NCBI GenBank assembly: GCA_937902055.1
Contig: CALGUJ010000365.1
Location: 1 to 20,536, forward strand
Reading direction: 5' to 3'
Length of the DNA: 20,536 nucleotides
Origin: an uncultured Pelolinea sp.
GTDB lineage: Bacteria; Chloroflexota; Anaerolineae; Anaerolineales; Anaerolineaceae
Under the pieces are notes generated by a model. That model was not told the origin of the DNA. It saw nothing but the letters and a program-made list of their open reading frames with translations, and searched no databases. Numbering within the stretch: the first letter of the stretch is position 1; each line of letters starts with the position of its first letter. A program made the position numbers and the translations under genes. This document shows positions 7,135 to 14,013 of the stretch, piece by piece.

Positions 7135-7919
7135 CCCTGGAGTTTGTAGATGAAGAAACCGATGTATTCCTTCATGGCGTTCGTCGTGAGGGATAGGTTG
7201 CCGGCGCTCGGCAGGATATCCAGAAATTTGGCGGCAAAACTTTCCGCCCCGTCCGCTGTGATGGGTGAGTTGGTGACGCTGTAATCGACCGGCAGGGGAA
7301 TAACCTCGAAGCCTTGTTTTTCGAATAAAGCCACCGCGCGCGGCATATGCATGGCGGAGGTGACCAGCAGGATTTTGTTGATCTCTTTTTCTTCCAGGAA
7401 TTGTTTGGCGTAGAGCGCGTTTTCGTATGTATTTTTCGACTCGGTCTCCAGCCAAAGCGCGTCCTGCGGGACACCGATCTGGGTTAGGATGGCGGCCATG
7501 TCTTCAGCAGGCGTGGTGCTGCCTTCGTCCAGCCACTCGATATCCCCGCCGCTTAGCAGGATATGCGCGGCTTTGCCTTCCTTATACAATTGCGCGGCAT
7601 AAAGCACCCGGTCGCCCGCGCCGTTAAGTTCCACGGTCGTGCGCGGGTAGGCTGCCGGTTCGGTTCCCCCGCCTAAAACCACCACGACCTCCGCGCCGGG
7701 GATTTCCTCGGGCGGCAGGTATTTCAACTCCAGCGAGCGCGCCAACAGATCGGAGAAGCCGGTCGTGCTGCTCAACCACAGGATGACCAGCGCGCTGATC
7801 ACCAGGATCGCGCTGGCTTTGCGATTGTAAGCTACCAGCAACGCGATGAACAACAACAGGCAGGCTAACCCCAGGGGGTAGACGAACAACGGCAGTAATT
7901 TCGATAGAAAAATGAACAT
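7125..7919 (-). CDS. YdcF/ElyC/SanA-like membrane-anchored DUF218 protein
   Basis: The ATG at 7919 gives 264 residues starting MFIFLSKLLPLFVYPLG. An AAGG site lies nearby, and an in-frame ATG at 7970 lies inside a likely promoter, so the shorter form is preferred. Two hydrophobic segments (about 5-30 and 36-52) anchor the N-terminus. The DUF218 domain follows: GAEVVVVLGGGTEP, GDRVLYAAQLYKEGKAAHILLSGG, STTPAEDMAAIL, ETESKNTYENALYAKQFL and LLVTSAMHMPRAVALFEKQG. ElyC and SanA in E. coli, which share this layout, act in envelope integrity and peptidoglycan or lipid-carrier metabolism. A similar envelope role here is an inference. It is the first gene of a unit with a second DUF218 gene and the GNAT gene. 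Confidence 0.88.
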   Translation of the reverse strand: MFIFLSKLLPLFVYPLGLACLLLFIALLVAYNRKASAILVISALVILWLSSTTGFSDLLARSLELKYLPPEEIPGAEVVVVLGGGTEPAAYPRTTVELNGAGDRVLYAAQLYKEGKAAHILLSGGDIEWLDEGSTTPAEDMAAILTQIGVPQDALWLETESKNTYENALYAKQFLEEKEINKILLVTSAMHMPRAVALFEKQGFEVIPLPVDYSVTNSPITADGAESFAAKFLDILPSAGNLSLTTNAMKEYIGFFIYKLQGWL

Positions 7920-7960
7920 GGTTACCTTGTTTCTTTGTGATTCTTTGGGAATATGTTCCG

Positions 7961-7969
7961 ATTGTAACA
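7961..7969 (-). promoter_or_regulatory. Extended -10 promoter for the DUF218-GNAT unit
   Basis: TGT-TACAAT on the minus strand (7969-7961) is an extended -10 element, 42 bases before the chosen ATG. No convincing -35 is seen, as is common with extended -10 promoters. It lies in the 199-base divergent region (7920-8118) shared with the HAD gene. Confidence 0.45.
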
Positions 7970-7998
7970 TGCCCCTGTCGCCTGCCGGAAAATTCAGC

Positions 7999-8094
7999 TA
8001 CAATGGGCTGTGCGCTCCGCCGAAGAAATCCGGTTTGCGCATTCCCAACAGGATCGGCTGCTCCGCAGAGAAATGTTCATGGCAGCCCCTTTTT
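7999..8094 (+). promoter_or_regulatory. Possible promoter and terminator-like leader upstream of the HAD gene
   Basis: TACAAT at 7999-8004 is a plausible -10 box with only a weak -35. Further on, GGCTGC (8056-8061) can pair with GCAGCC (8082-8087), followed by CC and a five-T run (8090-8094), 25 bases before the HAD start codon. An overlapping alternative pairing, CTGC-TCC-GCAG (8058-8068), and TGCGC/GCGCA (8010-8014/8037-8041) are also possible. This could be a leader attenuator, but the stems are short. Confidence 0.3.
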
Positions 8095-8118
8095 AATCAT
8101 AAAAATAATGGTGATGAA

Positions 8119-8784
8119 ATGCAGAAATTTGACCGTTCGCAAGCCGTGCTTTGGGATATGGATGGCGTTTTGATCGACTCGCACTACGCACATTTTTTAT
8201 CGTTTGAAAAAGCCTTCGAAAAGTTCGGGATTGATTTTAAAAAGAATGAATATGCAGGCATGTTCGGAATGGCCAATCATCACATGATCCAGCGCATGAC
8301 GGATACGCCTTTGACAGACGCCGTGATTGAACAGGTCGATCGTGAAAAAGATGTGTTCTTTCGGGAATCCTGTGCTTCTGAAATCCGCATAACCAAGGGG
8401 GTTGTCGGCTGGCTTGAAGAATTCAGGAAAAATGGCATCCGTCAGGCGGTTGCCTCCTCCGGCTCTTATGAAAACATGCGCTCGATTCTGGATTTGCTGC
8501 ATTTGTTACCTTATTTTGATGCCATGACCAGCGGCGACGAATGCCCGCCAAAGCCGGATCCGGACGTGTTTCTGGCGGCGGCTCGCAAGCTGGGTGTGGC
8601 GCCGGAAAATTGCCTGGTAATCGAGGATTCGCTGGTAGGGGTGCGGGCTGCCGCAGCCGCGGGCATACCATGCGTGGCGATTACCACTTCCTATCCGCGC
8701 GAATCGTTAATGGGGGCCAGTATGGTGATTGATGAATTCTCAGTAGAGAATTTAAACAAAATAAAAAAGCAATACCTGACGTAA
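8119..8784 (+). CDS. HAD-superfamily hydrolase, beta-phosphoglucomutase/phosphatase-like
   Basis: The gene encodes 221 residues from the ATG at 8119; GGTGAT precedes it, and the longer frame upstream runs through the divergent promoter region. All HAD motifs are visible: motif I DMDGVLIDS (nucleophile and acid Asp), motif II VASSGSYENMRSIL, the conserved Lys in PPKPDPDVFLAAARKLGV, and motif III/IV VIEDSLVGVRAAAAAGIPCVAI. The insertion between motif I and II is an alpha-helical cap typical of subfamily IA, which includes beta-phosphoglucomutase and sugar-phosphate phosphatases. The substrate is unknown. It lies directly upstream of the sugar operon on the same strand but is separated from it by a hairpin, a strong promoter and operators. 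It could serve the same pathway, but it is regulated separately. Confidence 0.88.
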   Translation: MQKFDRSQAVLWDMDGVLIDSHYAHFLSFEKAFEKFGIDFKKNEYAGMFGMANHHMIQRMTDTPLTDAVIEQVDREKDVFFRESCASEIRITKGVVGWLEEFRKNGIRQAVASSGSYENMRSILDLLHLLPYFDAMTSGDECPPKPDPDVFLAAARKLGVAPENCLVIEDSLVGVRAAAAAGIPCVAITTSYPRESLMGASMVIDEFSVENLNKIKKQYLT

Positions 8785-8823
8785 ACCCCCTAACCAACAA
8801 AATTGTCACAAAGAGGACTTTTA

Positions 8824-8844
8824 AGCTTCCCGTTCCGGGAAGCT
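8824..8844 (+). terminator. Stem-loop between the HAD gene and the operon promoter
   Basis: AGCTTCCCG (8824-8832), TTC, CGGGAAGCT (8836-8844) is a perfect 9-bp stem with a three-base loop, 39 bases past the HAD stop codon. No T-run follows (ATTGACATTT), so it may terminate weakly or mainly protect the RNA end. The -35 box of the next promoter starts one base after the stem. Confidence 0.5.
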
Positions 8845-8845
8845 A

Positions 8846-8873
8846 TTGACATTTAATCATTAAACCATATAAT
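8846..8873 (+). promoter_or_regulatory. Consensus sigma-70 promoter of the sugar operon
   Basis: TTGACA (8846-8851), a 16-bp spacer and TATAAT (8868-8873): both hexamers are perfect. Transcription should begin near 8880, inside the palindromic operator region. The combination implies a strong promoter held down by a repressor. Confidence 0.85.
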
Positions 8874-8877
8874 AAAT

Positions 8878-8914
8878 GCAAGCGTTACCGTAAGCGCTTG
8901 CGGAAACGGTAACG
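8878..8914 (+). promoter_or_regulatory. Nested palindromic operators, probably bound by the adjacent LacI-type repressor
   Basis: Two overlapping dyads cover the transcription start. GCAAGCG (8878-8884) is mirrored by CGCTTGC (8895-8901) around TTAC-C-GTAA. CGTTACCGT (8883-8891) is mirrored by ACGGTAACG (8906-8914). AAGCGCTT (8892-8899), with the central CG common in LacI-family operators, sits in the middle. A repressor here would block the start site of its own operon. The regulator gene begins 17 bases downstream, so autoregulation is likely. Confidence 0.7.
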
Positions 8915-8930
8915 GGAATTTGGAGAAAAA

Positions 8931-9938
8931 ATGTCTGCGAATATGGATGATCTGGCGAAATATTGTGGGGTGTCCATCACCACGGTATCCAGGGCTTTGC
9001 GCAATAAAGGAGAAATCAGCAAAGAAACCCGTGAAAAAATCCTTGCTGCGGCAAAAGAACTGAACTATATGCCGAATGTGCCGGCAAGAATTCTGGCCGG
9101 CGGACGCAGCAATACGGTTGGGCTGATCGTGGCTGACAATTCAAACCCTTTTTATGCGGAATTGATCCATGGCGCAGAGGATTTTGCCAAAGAATATGGA
9201 TACGGCATTATTTTATACAACACAAATGAAGATGAACAGCTGGAATTGAAAGGCCACAAAATGCTGATCGAGAATCGGGTTGATGGGCTGCTGATCACAT
9301 CCATCATCAGCGGCAAGCGGCCTTTAATCGATCTTGATACGAGAAAAATACCATATGTTCTTTTGAATCGTTTTCTGGAAGAGTATTCCACCGATTGGGT
9401 GCGCAGCAACAATGAATTGGGGGCGTATCTGATTACCCGGCATCTTTGCTCAAAGGGGCACCGCGCCATATTGCATGTCACCGGACCGGACTCCATTTCC
9501 TCCGTTCGGGAAAGATTGCATGGGCATATTAAAGCATTGAATGAAAATGGTTGTGTTTATAGCCCCGATTTAATTTACCGCTGCGATTTGAAATTGGAAA
9601 ATGGATACGAAAGCACTTTAAAAGCCTTTAAAGAACTCGATCCTTCGCCCACCGCAATTTTTGCATACAGCGATTTGCTGGCAATCGGGGTGCTTAAAGC
9701 ACTGCACGAATTAGGAAAGCGGGTACCGGATGATATTGCTTTGGTAGGTTATGACAATATCGAATACTCGCCTTTTATCGAACCTCCACTGACTACTGTT
9801 GATCAATTTGCTTACGAAATCGGCATCGAGGGGATGAAAATTCTCATTGACAAAATCAATCTCCCTGAAGATCAGGAGTGGGAAAGGAAACAAATCATTT
9901 TGGATCCCGAATTGTGCATTCGAGAATCCAGTGGTTAG
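8931..9938 (+). CDS. LacI-family transcriptional repressor of the operon
   Basis: This is a 335-residue protein of standard LacI/GalR length. The N-terminal helix-turn-helix and hinge are clear: MDDLAKYCGVSITTVSRALR (about 5-24), KGEISKETREKILAAAKELNY, and the hinge helix VPARILAGGRS (about 49-59). The effector domain is a type-1 periplasmic-binding fold: TVGLIVADNSNPFYAELIHG, RVDGLLITS, IPYVLLNR, HRAILHVTGPDS, PTAIFAYSDLLAIGVLKAL, VPDDIALVGYDN and PPLTTVDQ. Such regulators bind a sugar or sugar phosphate and leave DNA on binding it. The strong GGAG site follows a consensus promoter covered by palindromes, so it very probably represses its own operon. The inducer is unknown and is presumably the transported compound or a product of it. 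Confidence 0.95.
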   Translation: MSANMDDLAKYCGVSITTVSRALRNKGEISKETREKILAAAKELNYMPNVPARILAGGRSNTVGLIVADNSNPFYAELIHGAEDFAKEYGYGIILYNTNEDEQLELKGHKMLIENRVDGLLITSIISGKRPLIDLDTRKIPYVLLNRFLEEYSTDWVRSNNELGAYLITRHLCSKGHRAILHVTGPDSISSVRERLHGHIKALNENGCVYSPDLIYRCDLKLENGYESTLKAFKELDPSPTAIFAYSDLLAIGVLKALHELGKRVPDDIALVGYDNIEYSPFIEPPLTTVDQFAYEIGIEGMKILIDKINLPEDQEWERKQIILDPELCIRESSG

Positions 9939-9960
9939 AAATCAATTTCAAGGAGAAAAA

Positions 9961-10374
9961 ATGAACGTCAAACCCGCAAAGGTTAACCCATTTGAGGTTG
10001 AACCGATCATCTTGTCGCAAAGGATCAATTACAAATTAGTCGATCCAACCACGGTTGGATCAAAAAATATCACCTTGGGAATGGTCGTGGTTGAACCCGG
10101 CGGTATTTGCGAACCCGGGCACGACCACGTGGATCAGGAAGAGGTATTTTTCTGCGTGAACGGGGAAGGAGTTGTCTTAATTGGGGACGCACATGAGGAA
10201 TGGGTGTTGAAACCGTATGATGCGGTTTTCATTCCGCCGCATACCTATCACAACCTGAAGAATGCCAGCAATATGCCTTTGACTGTTATCTGGATCCAAT
10301 CACCTGCAGGGTGGGTTTTTGACAAACACCCTGACCTGAAAAAACTTGCCGAGAAAGGAGTAAAAGAAAATTAA
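9961..10374 (+). CDS. Single-domain cupin protein (first of two)
   Basis: Start is the ATG at 9961 after AAGGAGAAAAA; a longer open frame upstream lies inside the repressor gene. The 137-residue product has both cupin motifs: EPGHDHVDQEEVFFCVNGEG (about 51-70; likely metal ligands His54, His56, Glu60) and YDAVFIPPHTYHNLKN (about 86-101; His97). It has no signal peptide, so it is cytosolic. Small cupins next to sugar operons include isomerases, epimerases, lyases and dioxygenases. The sequence alone does not choose between them. The four-residue metal set is complete, so an enzyme is more likely than a pure binding protein. It lies 22 bases after the repressor gene. Confidence 0.85.
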   Translation: MNVKPAKVNPFEVEPIILSQRINYKLVDPTTVGSKNITLGMVVVEPGGICEPGHDHVDQEEVFFCVNGEGVVLIGDAHEEWVLKPYDAVFIPPHTYHNLKNASNMPLTVIWIQSPAGWVFDKHPDLKKLAEKGVKEN

Positions 10375-10433
10375 ATAAATGTGAGGTTCCTAAAGAAAAA
10401 AGGGCCGTTGATGAAAAAAATCAAGGAGGAAAA

Positions 10434-11429
10434 ATGTCCAAAAAACTTTTTAAAGCGAATCTGATTTTGGTTCTGTTGTCCCTGCTTTTTGTAACAGCTT
10501 GCACGATGGAATCCGCGCCGGCTTCAACTGATAACAGCCCGGCTGCGGCGGAGAGTGGCGAAAAGGCCAGTATGAAAATTGCCATTATGACCATGAGCCT
10601 GGGCCAGCCTTATTTCGTTTCCCTTAGCCAGGGTTACAAAGATGTAGCTGCGGAATATCCCGGCGCCGATGTCGAAGTGATCGAGATCGACCCCAAAGGG
10701 GACGCTGCTCAGCAGGTTACCGCCATCGAAAACTTGAGCGAAATGGGCGCGGATGCTTTGATCATTACTGCGATCGATCCCGAAGTGGTTAATCCCGCTA
10801 TCGAAGCCGCCATGACGAAGGGTTTGATTGTGGTATCCCATTACAACGAACTGTCGGCGCAAACGCTGCAATCCGGAATCAGCACTTATGGCATGGGTTT
10901 TGTTGCCGGCCAGGAGGCTGCGGATTGGATCAATGCGAAACTGGGTGGTTCAGCCAAAGTGGCTTTGCTGATTTGGGATAAGACCGAATTCGATATCGAC
11001 CGCACCGAAGGCATGACCGATGCGATCAAGATGTATTCACCCAACGCGGAAATCGTTGCCCAACAGGCAGCCGATTCCATCGAGGGCGGTTTGAATGCGG
11101 CGGAAACAATCCTGCAGGCACACCCCGATATTAAAGTCTTCGTCTGCTACAACGATGAAGGGTGTCTGGGTGCCTTGGGCGCTGTTGAAGCGGCGGGATT
11201 GGCCTCGGAAGATTTCGGTATCTTTGGTGTAAATGCTTCTTCGGAAGCATTGGCAAAGATCAAAGAGGGTACGGTTTATCGTGGTACCGCTTCGATCGAT
11301 CCCTATAATCATGGCCGCCTGGAAATGGAAATGGCGATTCGCCTGGTCTTGGGAGACTTCCTGCCATCCAAAATGGAAATCGTCCCGGTGCCTGTGACTG
11401 TCGACAACGTCGATCAATTTATTGACTAA
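10434..11429 (+). CDS. Sugar ABC transporter substrate-binding lipoprotein (RbsB-like)
   Basis: This 331-residue protein starts with a lipoprotein signal peptide (LILVLLSLLFVTAC, lipidated Cys23) and a Ser/Ala/Glu-rich spacer to about residue 46. The mature part is a Peripla_BP_4 domain: KIAIMTMSLGQPYFVSLSQG, VEVIEIDPKGDAAQQVTAIE, MGADALIITAIDPEVVNPAI, VVSHYNE, GMGFVAGQEAADWI, EGMTDAI, VFVCYNDEGCLGALGAVEAAG and RGTASIDPYNHGRLEMEMA. It captures the substrate outside the cell and delivers it to the two transporter proteins encoded next. AAGGAGG lies close upstream of the ATG. A long stem-loop follows the gene. The ligand class (pentose, hexose, polyol or autoinducer-like sugar) cannot be fixed from sequence. 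Confidence 0.95.
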   Translation: MSKKLFKANLILVLLSLLFVTACTMESAPASTDNSPAAAESGEKASMKIAIMTMSLGQPYFVSLSQGYKDVAAEYPGADVEVIEIDPKGDAAQQVTAIENLSEMGADALIITAIDPEVVNPAIEAAMTKGLIVVSHYNELSAQTLQSGISTYGMGFVAGQEAADWINAKLGGSAKVALLIWDKTEFDIDRTEGMTDAIKMYSPNAEIVAQQAADSIEGGLNAAETILQAHPDIKVFVCYNDEGCLGALGAVEAAGLASEDFGIFGVNASSEALAKIKEGTVYRGTASIDPYNHGRLEMEMAIRLVLGDFLPSKMEIVPVPVTVDNVDQFID

Positions 11430-11433
11430 TGTA

Positions 11434-11483
11434 AATGGTCAAGCTTGGAGGAAGATTTAGGCCCTGCCTCAAGCTTGACCATT
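11434..11483 (+). terminator. Intra-operon stem-loop between binding-protein and ATPase genes
   Basis: AATGGTCAAGCTTG (11434-11447) and CAAGCTTGACCATT (11470-11483) form a perfect 14-bp stem with a 22-base loop, starting four bases after the stop codon. It lacks a T-run. In binding-protein operons such hairpins often stabilise the upstream mRNA or attenuate, so that more binding protein than ATPase is made. That role is inferred. Confidence 0.6.
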
Positions 11484-11520
11484 AATATTCAATTATATTG
11501 AAAAACTCCTGAGATAAAAA

Positions 11521-13002
11521 ATGGAATTATTAAAAATCTCAAATCTCCATAAGGAATTTCCGGGCGTTGTTGCGCTGAAAGATGTTTCATTTTCAGTGAA
11601 AAGTGGCGAGGTGCATGGGTTGATCGGCGCCAATGGGGCAGGAAAATCGACGCTCAACAAGATTTTAGCGGGGGCAATCAATGCCGATTCGGGAGAAATA
11701 TTCCTGAATGAGCGTCAAATACTTCCCCTCACCCCCAAAAAAGCCCAGGATTTGGGAATTCAGGTAATCCACCAAGACTTGAATTTGGTCCTCAATATGT
11801 CTGTAATGGAGAATGTGTTTTTGGGCCATGAGATCGAAAAGGGTGGGTTTTTCATCAATAAATCGCAGCTTCGCTGTGAAACTCAAAAGATCTTTGATAA
11901 TCTGGGGGTGAATATCGACCCGGATTGCCTGGTTAAAAATTTGACCGTATCGTTCCGCCAGATGGTGGCGGTTGCCTCTGCCATCCGGCGCAAAGCAACA
12001 CTGTTGGTTTTTGATGAGACAACCGCAGCTATCACACAGGAAGAAACCCGGCACCTGTATGAAAAAATCAAAAAACTTCGTTCCATGGGCCTCGGTTTGA
12101 TTTTTGTCTCCCACCAGATCGAAGAAATATTTGAAATATGCGATCGGGTGACTGTTTTGAGGGACGGGAAGTATATGGGTACGCTGGATGTCAAAAAGAC
12201 GTCTAAAAAGGAATTGATTGCAATGATGGTTGGTTATGACATTGCCGAACAATTCCCGATCAGAACACGAACCCATGGCGAGACCCTCTTTCAAGTTAAA
12301 AACCTGAAGCAAAACAGAGAAAGCGAAACACTCTCATTCGATATCAAACAGGGCGAAATCCTTGGATTTTTCGGCTTGGTCGGGGCTGGAAGAACAGAAG
12401 TTTTCCGGACGATTTTCGGTGCCGACGATGCATTTCAGGGCGAGATGTATTGTTCGGGCAAGAGGATACACATTAAAAATCCAAAGGATGCGGTAAAAAA
12501 CCGGATTGGTTTGATCCCGGAAGATAGAAAAAACCAGGGATTGCTGCTCTCCATGTCGGTCAGGCAGAATATTTCCCTCCCCTCTGTGAAGAAGCTGGCA
12601 AAAGCGGGATTCATCAAGAATTCTGATGAAATGCCCCTGATCCAATCCCTTGTTAAGAAATTTAGCATTGTCACATCCGATGTCAATAAACCGGTTCGCA
12701 ATTTGAGCGGCGGTAATCAGCAGAAAGTTGTACTGGCAAAATGGCTGTCGACCGATCCGGTATTGCTCATTCTCGACCAACCCACCCGCGGTATTGACGT
12801 GGGCGCGAAAGCTGAAATATATCGCTTGATCCAAAACCTGTCCGAAGCGGGACACGCCATTGTGTTGATCTCCGACGAACTACAGGAAATTTTGGGGATG
12901 TGCGATCGCATTGCCGTGATGCATGAGGGAAAGATAACAGGCATCATTGATCACTCCGAAGCCAATCAACACCTTTTATTGGAAATGGCATACGGTAAAT
13001 AG
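11521..13002 (+). CDS. RbsA/XylG-like double-domain sugar ABC transporter ATPase
   Basis: This 493-residue protein carries two fused nucleotide-binding domains. Domain 1 has a complete Walker A (GANGAGKST, 36-44), the signature-equivalent LTVSFRQMVAVASA and Walker B LLVFDETTAAIT. Domain 2 has a degenerate Walker A (GLVGAGRTEVF, no Lys), a canonical signature LSGGNQQKVVLAKWL and Walker B LLILDQPTRGIDVG, where the usual catalytic Glu is Gln420. The likely result is one working ATP site (Walker A/B of domain 1 with LSGGNQQ of domain 2) and one dead site. It powers the permease encoded next. The ribosome site is weak (GAG before ATAAAAA), which fits lower expression than the binding protein. Confidence 0.95.
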   Translation: MELLKISNLHKEFPGVVALKDVSFSVKSGEVHGLIGANGAGKSTLNKILAGAINADSGEIFLNERQILPLTPKKAQDLGIQVIHQDLNLVLNMSVMENVFLGHEIEKGGFFINKSQLRCETQKIFDNLGVNIDPDCLVKNLTVSFRQMVAVASAIRRKATLLVFDETTAAITQEETRHLYEKIKKLRSMGLGLIFVSHQIEEIFEICDRVTVLRDGKYMGTLDVKKTSKKELIAMMVGYDIAEQFPIRTRTHGETLFQVKNLKQNRESETLSFDIKQGEILGFFGLVGAGRTEVFRTIFGADDAFQGEMYCSGKRIHIKNPKDAVKNRIGLIPEDRKNQGLLLSMSVRQNISLPSVKKLAKAGFIKNSDEMPLIQSLVKKFSIVTSDVNKPVRNLSGGNQQKVVLAKWLSTDPVLLILDQPTRGIDVGAKAEIYRLIQNLSEAGHAIVLISDELQEILGMCDRIAVMHEGKITGIIDHSEANQHLLLEMAYGK

Positions 13003-13014
13003 CAGGAGGAAAAC

Positions 13015-13992
13015 TTGAACACTACCAAAACTAAAATGAAATCTGAAAAACACACCAAAGAAATCATGAGCTTTCGAGAATTCTTCCAGGGATGGGGATT
13101 GTTTGTTGTCTTTGCTTTAATTTGTATTCTATTCTCGCTACTCACCCCCATATTTCTGCGGGCATCCAACCTGATCAATGTCATCCGCCAGGTTTCAATT
13201 ATCGGCACAGCCGCGGTGGGCATGGCAATCTTGATGATCACGGGCGGTATTGATTTATCGGCAGGCTCCCATTTAGCTTTTATTGGCTTGGTTATTGCTA
13301 TTTTGTTGAAAAAAATGAATATACCGGTCTTGCCGGCTATGATCCTGGCGTTGTCTGTCTCTGCGTTGATCGGTGTCATTAACGCATTTCTAGTGACCCG
13401 GGTCAAGATGCCGCCGTTGATTGCCACGCTCGGGATGATGAGCGTTTTGAGGGGGACGGGGTATGTCGTTTCCGGCGGTTATCCCATTTATGATTTTCCG
13501 GATAGTTTTATGATGATCGGAAAAGGGTACATCGGACCTTTCCCCATCCCCGCCTTGATCATGCTCTGCTTGTTTGTGCTCGGTTACATCCTGCTGAATA
13601 ATACCTATCTGGGAAGATATTTCTATGCGTTGGGAGGGAACGAAGAAGCAACCAGATTGTGCGGAGTGAATGTGGTATCCAACCGCTATCTCGCATACAT
13701 CATCAGCGGTGTGCTGACAGGATTGGCGGGGTTGATTCTCCTGGCGCGCATCAATAGCGCGCAGCCATCGGCAGGGATCGGATTTGAAATGGATGTGATC
13801 ACTGCGGTTGTCCTGGGAGGCGTCAGTATTTCGGGCGGCGAAGGCAAACTCTCGAATGTTTTTTTGGGCGTTCTCATCATCGGAGTGATCAGCAACGGCC
13901 TGACGCTGTTGAACGTTCACGATTATTACCAAACAATCATCAAGGGAGCGACTTTGCTGCTTGCAGTTGCGATTGACAAATTTGGAGATTAG
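13015..13992 (+). CDS. RbsC-like sugar ABC transporter permease, TTG start
   Basis: The gene encodes 325 residues of the BPD_transp_2 (RbsC/XylH) family. The chosen start is TTG at 13015, five bases after AGGAGG. The first ATG in frame is 21 bases further on and has no such site. About eight to ten hydrophobic segments are present. Family landmarks are AILMITGGIDLSAGSHLAFIG (about 82-102), MPPLIATLGMMSVLRG, YFYALGGNEEATRLCGVNV (the ATPase-coupling region) and VVLGGVSISGGEGKL. It forms the membrane channel with the preceding ATPase and takes substrate from the lipoprotein. It starts 12 bases after the ATPase stop codon. Confidence 0.95.
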   Translation: MNTTKTKMKSEKHTKEIMSFREFFQGWGLFVVFALICILFSLLTPIFLRASNLINVIRQVSIIGTAAVGMAILMITGGIDLSAGSHLAFIGLVIAILLKKMNIPVLPAMILALSVSALIGVINAFLVTRVKMPPLIATLGMMSVLRGTGYVVSGGYPIYDFPDSFMMIGKGYIGPFPIPALIMLCLFVLGYILLNNTYLGRYFYALGGNEEATRLCGVNVVSNRYLAYIISGVLTGLAGLILLARINSAQPSAGIGFEMDVITAVVLGGVSISGGEGKLSNVFLGVLIIGVISNGLTLLNVHDYYQTIIKGATLLLAVAIDKFGD

Positions 13993-14013
13993 TCGAGGAA
14001 AAAGGAGATAACC

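Noticed and set aside
7135..7455. N-terminal extension of the second DUF218 gene
   Set aside because: It is antiphase within the membrane-anchored DUF218 gene and Arg/Gly-rich, with no homology to YdcF. YdcF-like sequence begins just after the ATG at 7134.
7912..8118. N-terminal extension of the HAD gene (69 codons)
   Set aside because: It runs through the divergent promoter region and the hairpin. HAD motif I should be near the N-terminus, as it is from the ATG at 8119.
11665..12312. Minus-strand open frame of 215 codons opposite the ATPase gene
   Set aside because: It is a shadow of the conserved ATPase coding frame with no ribosome site or known motif.
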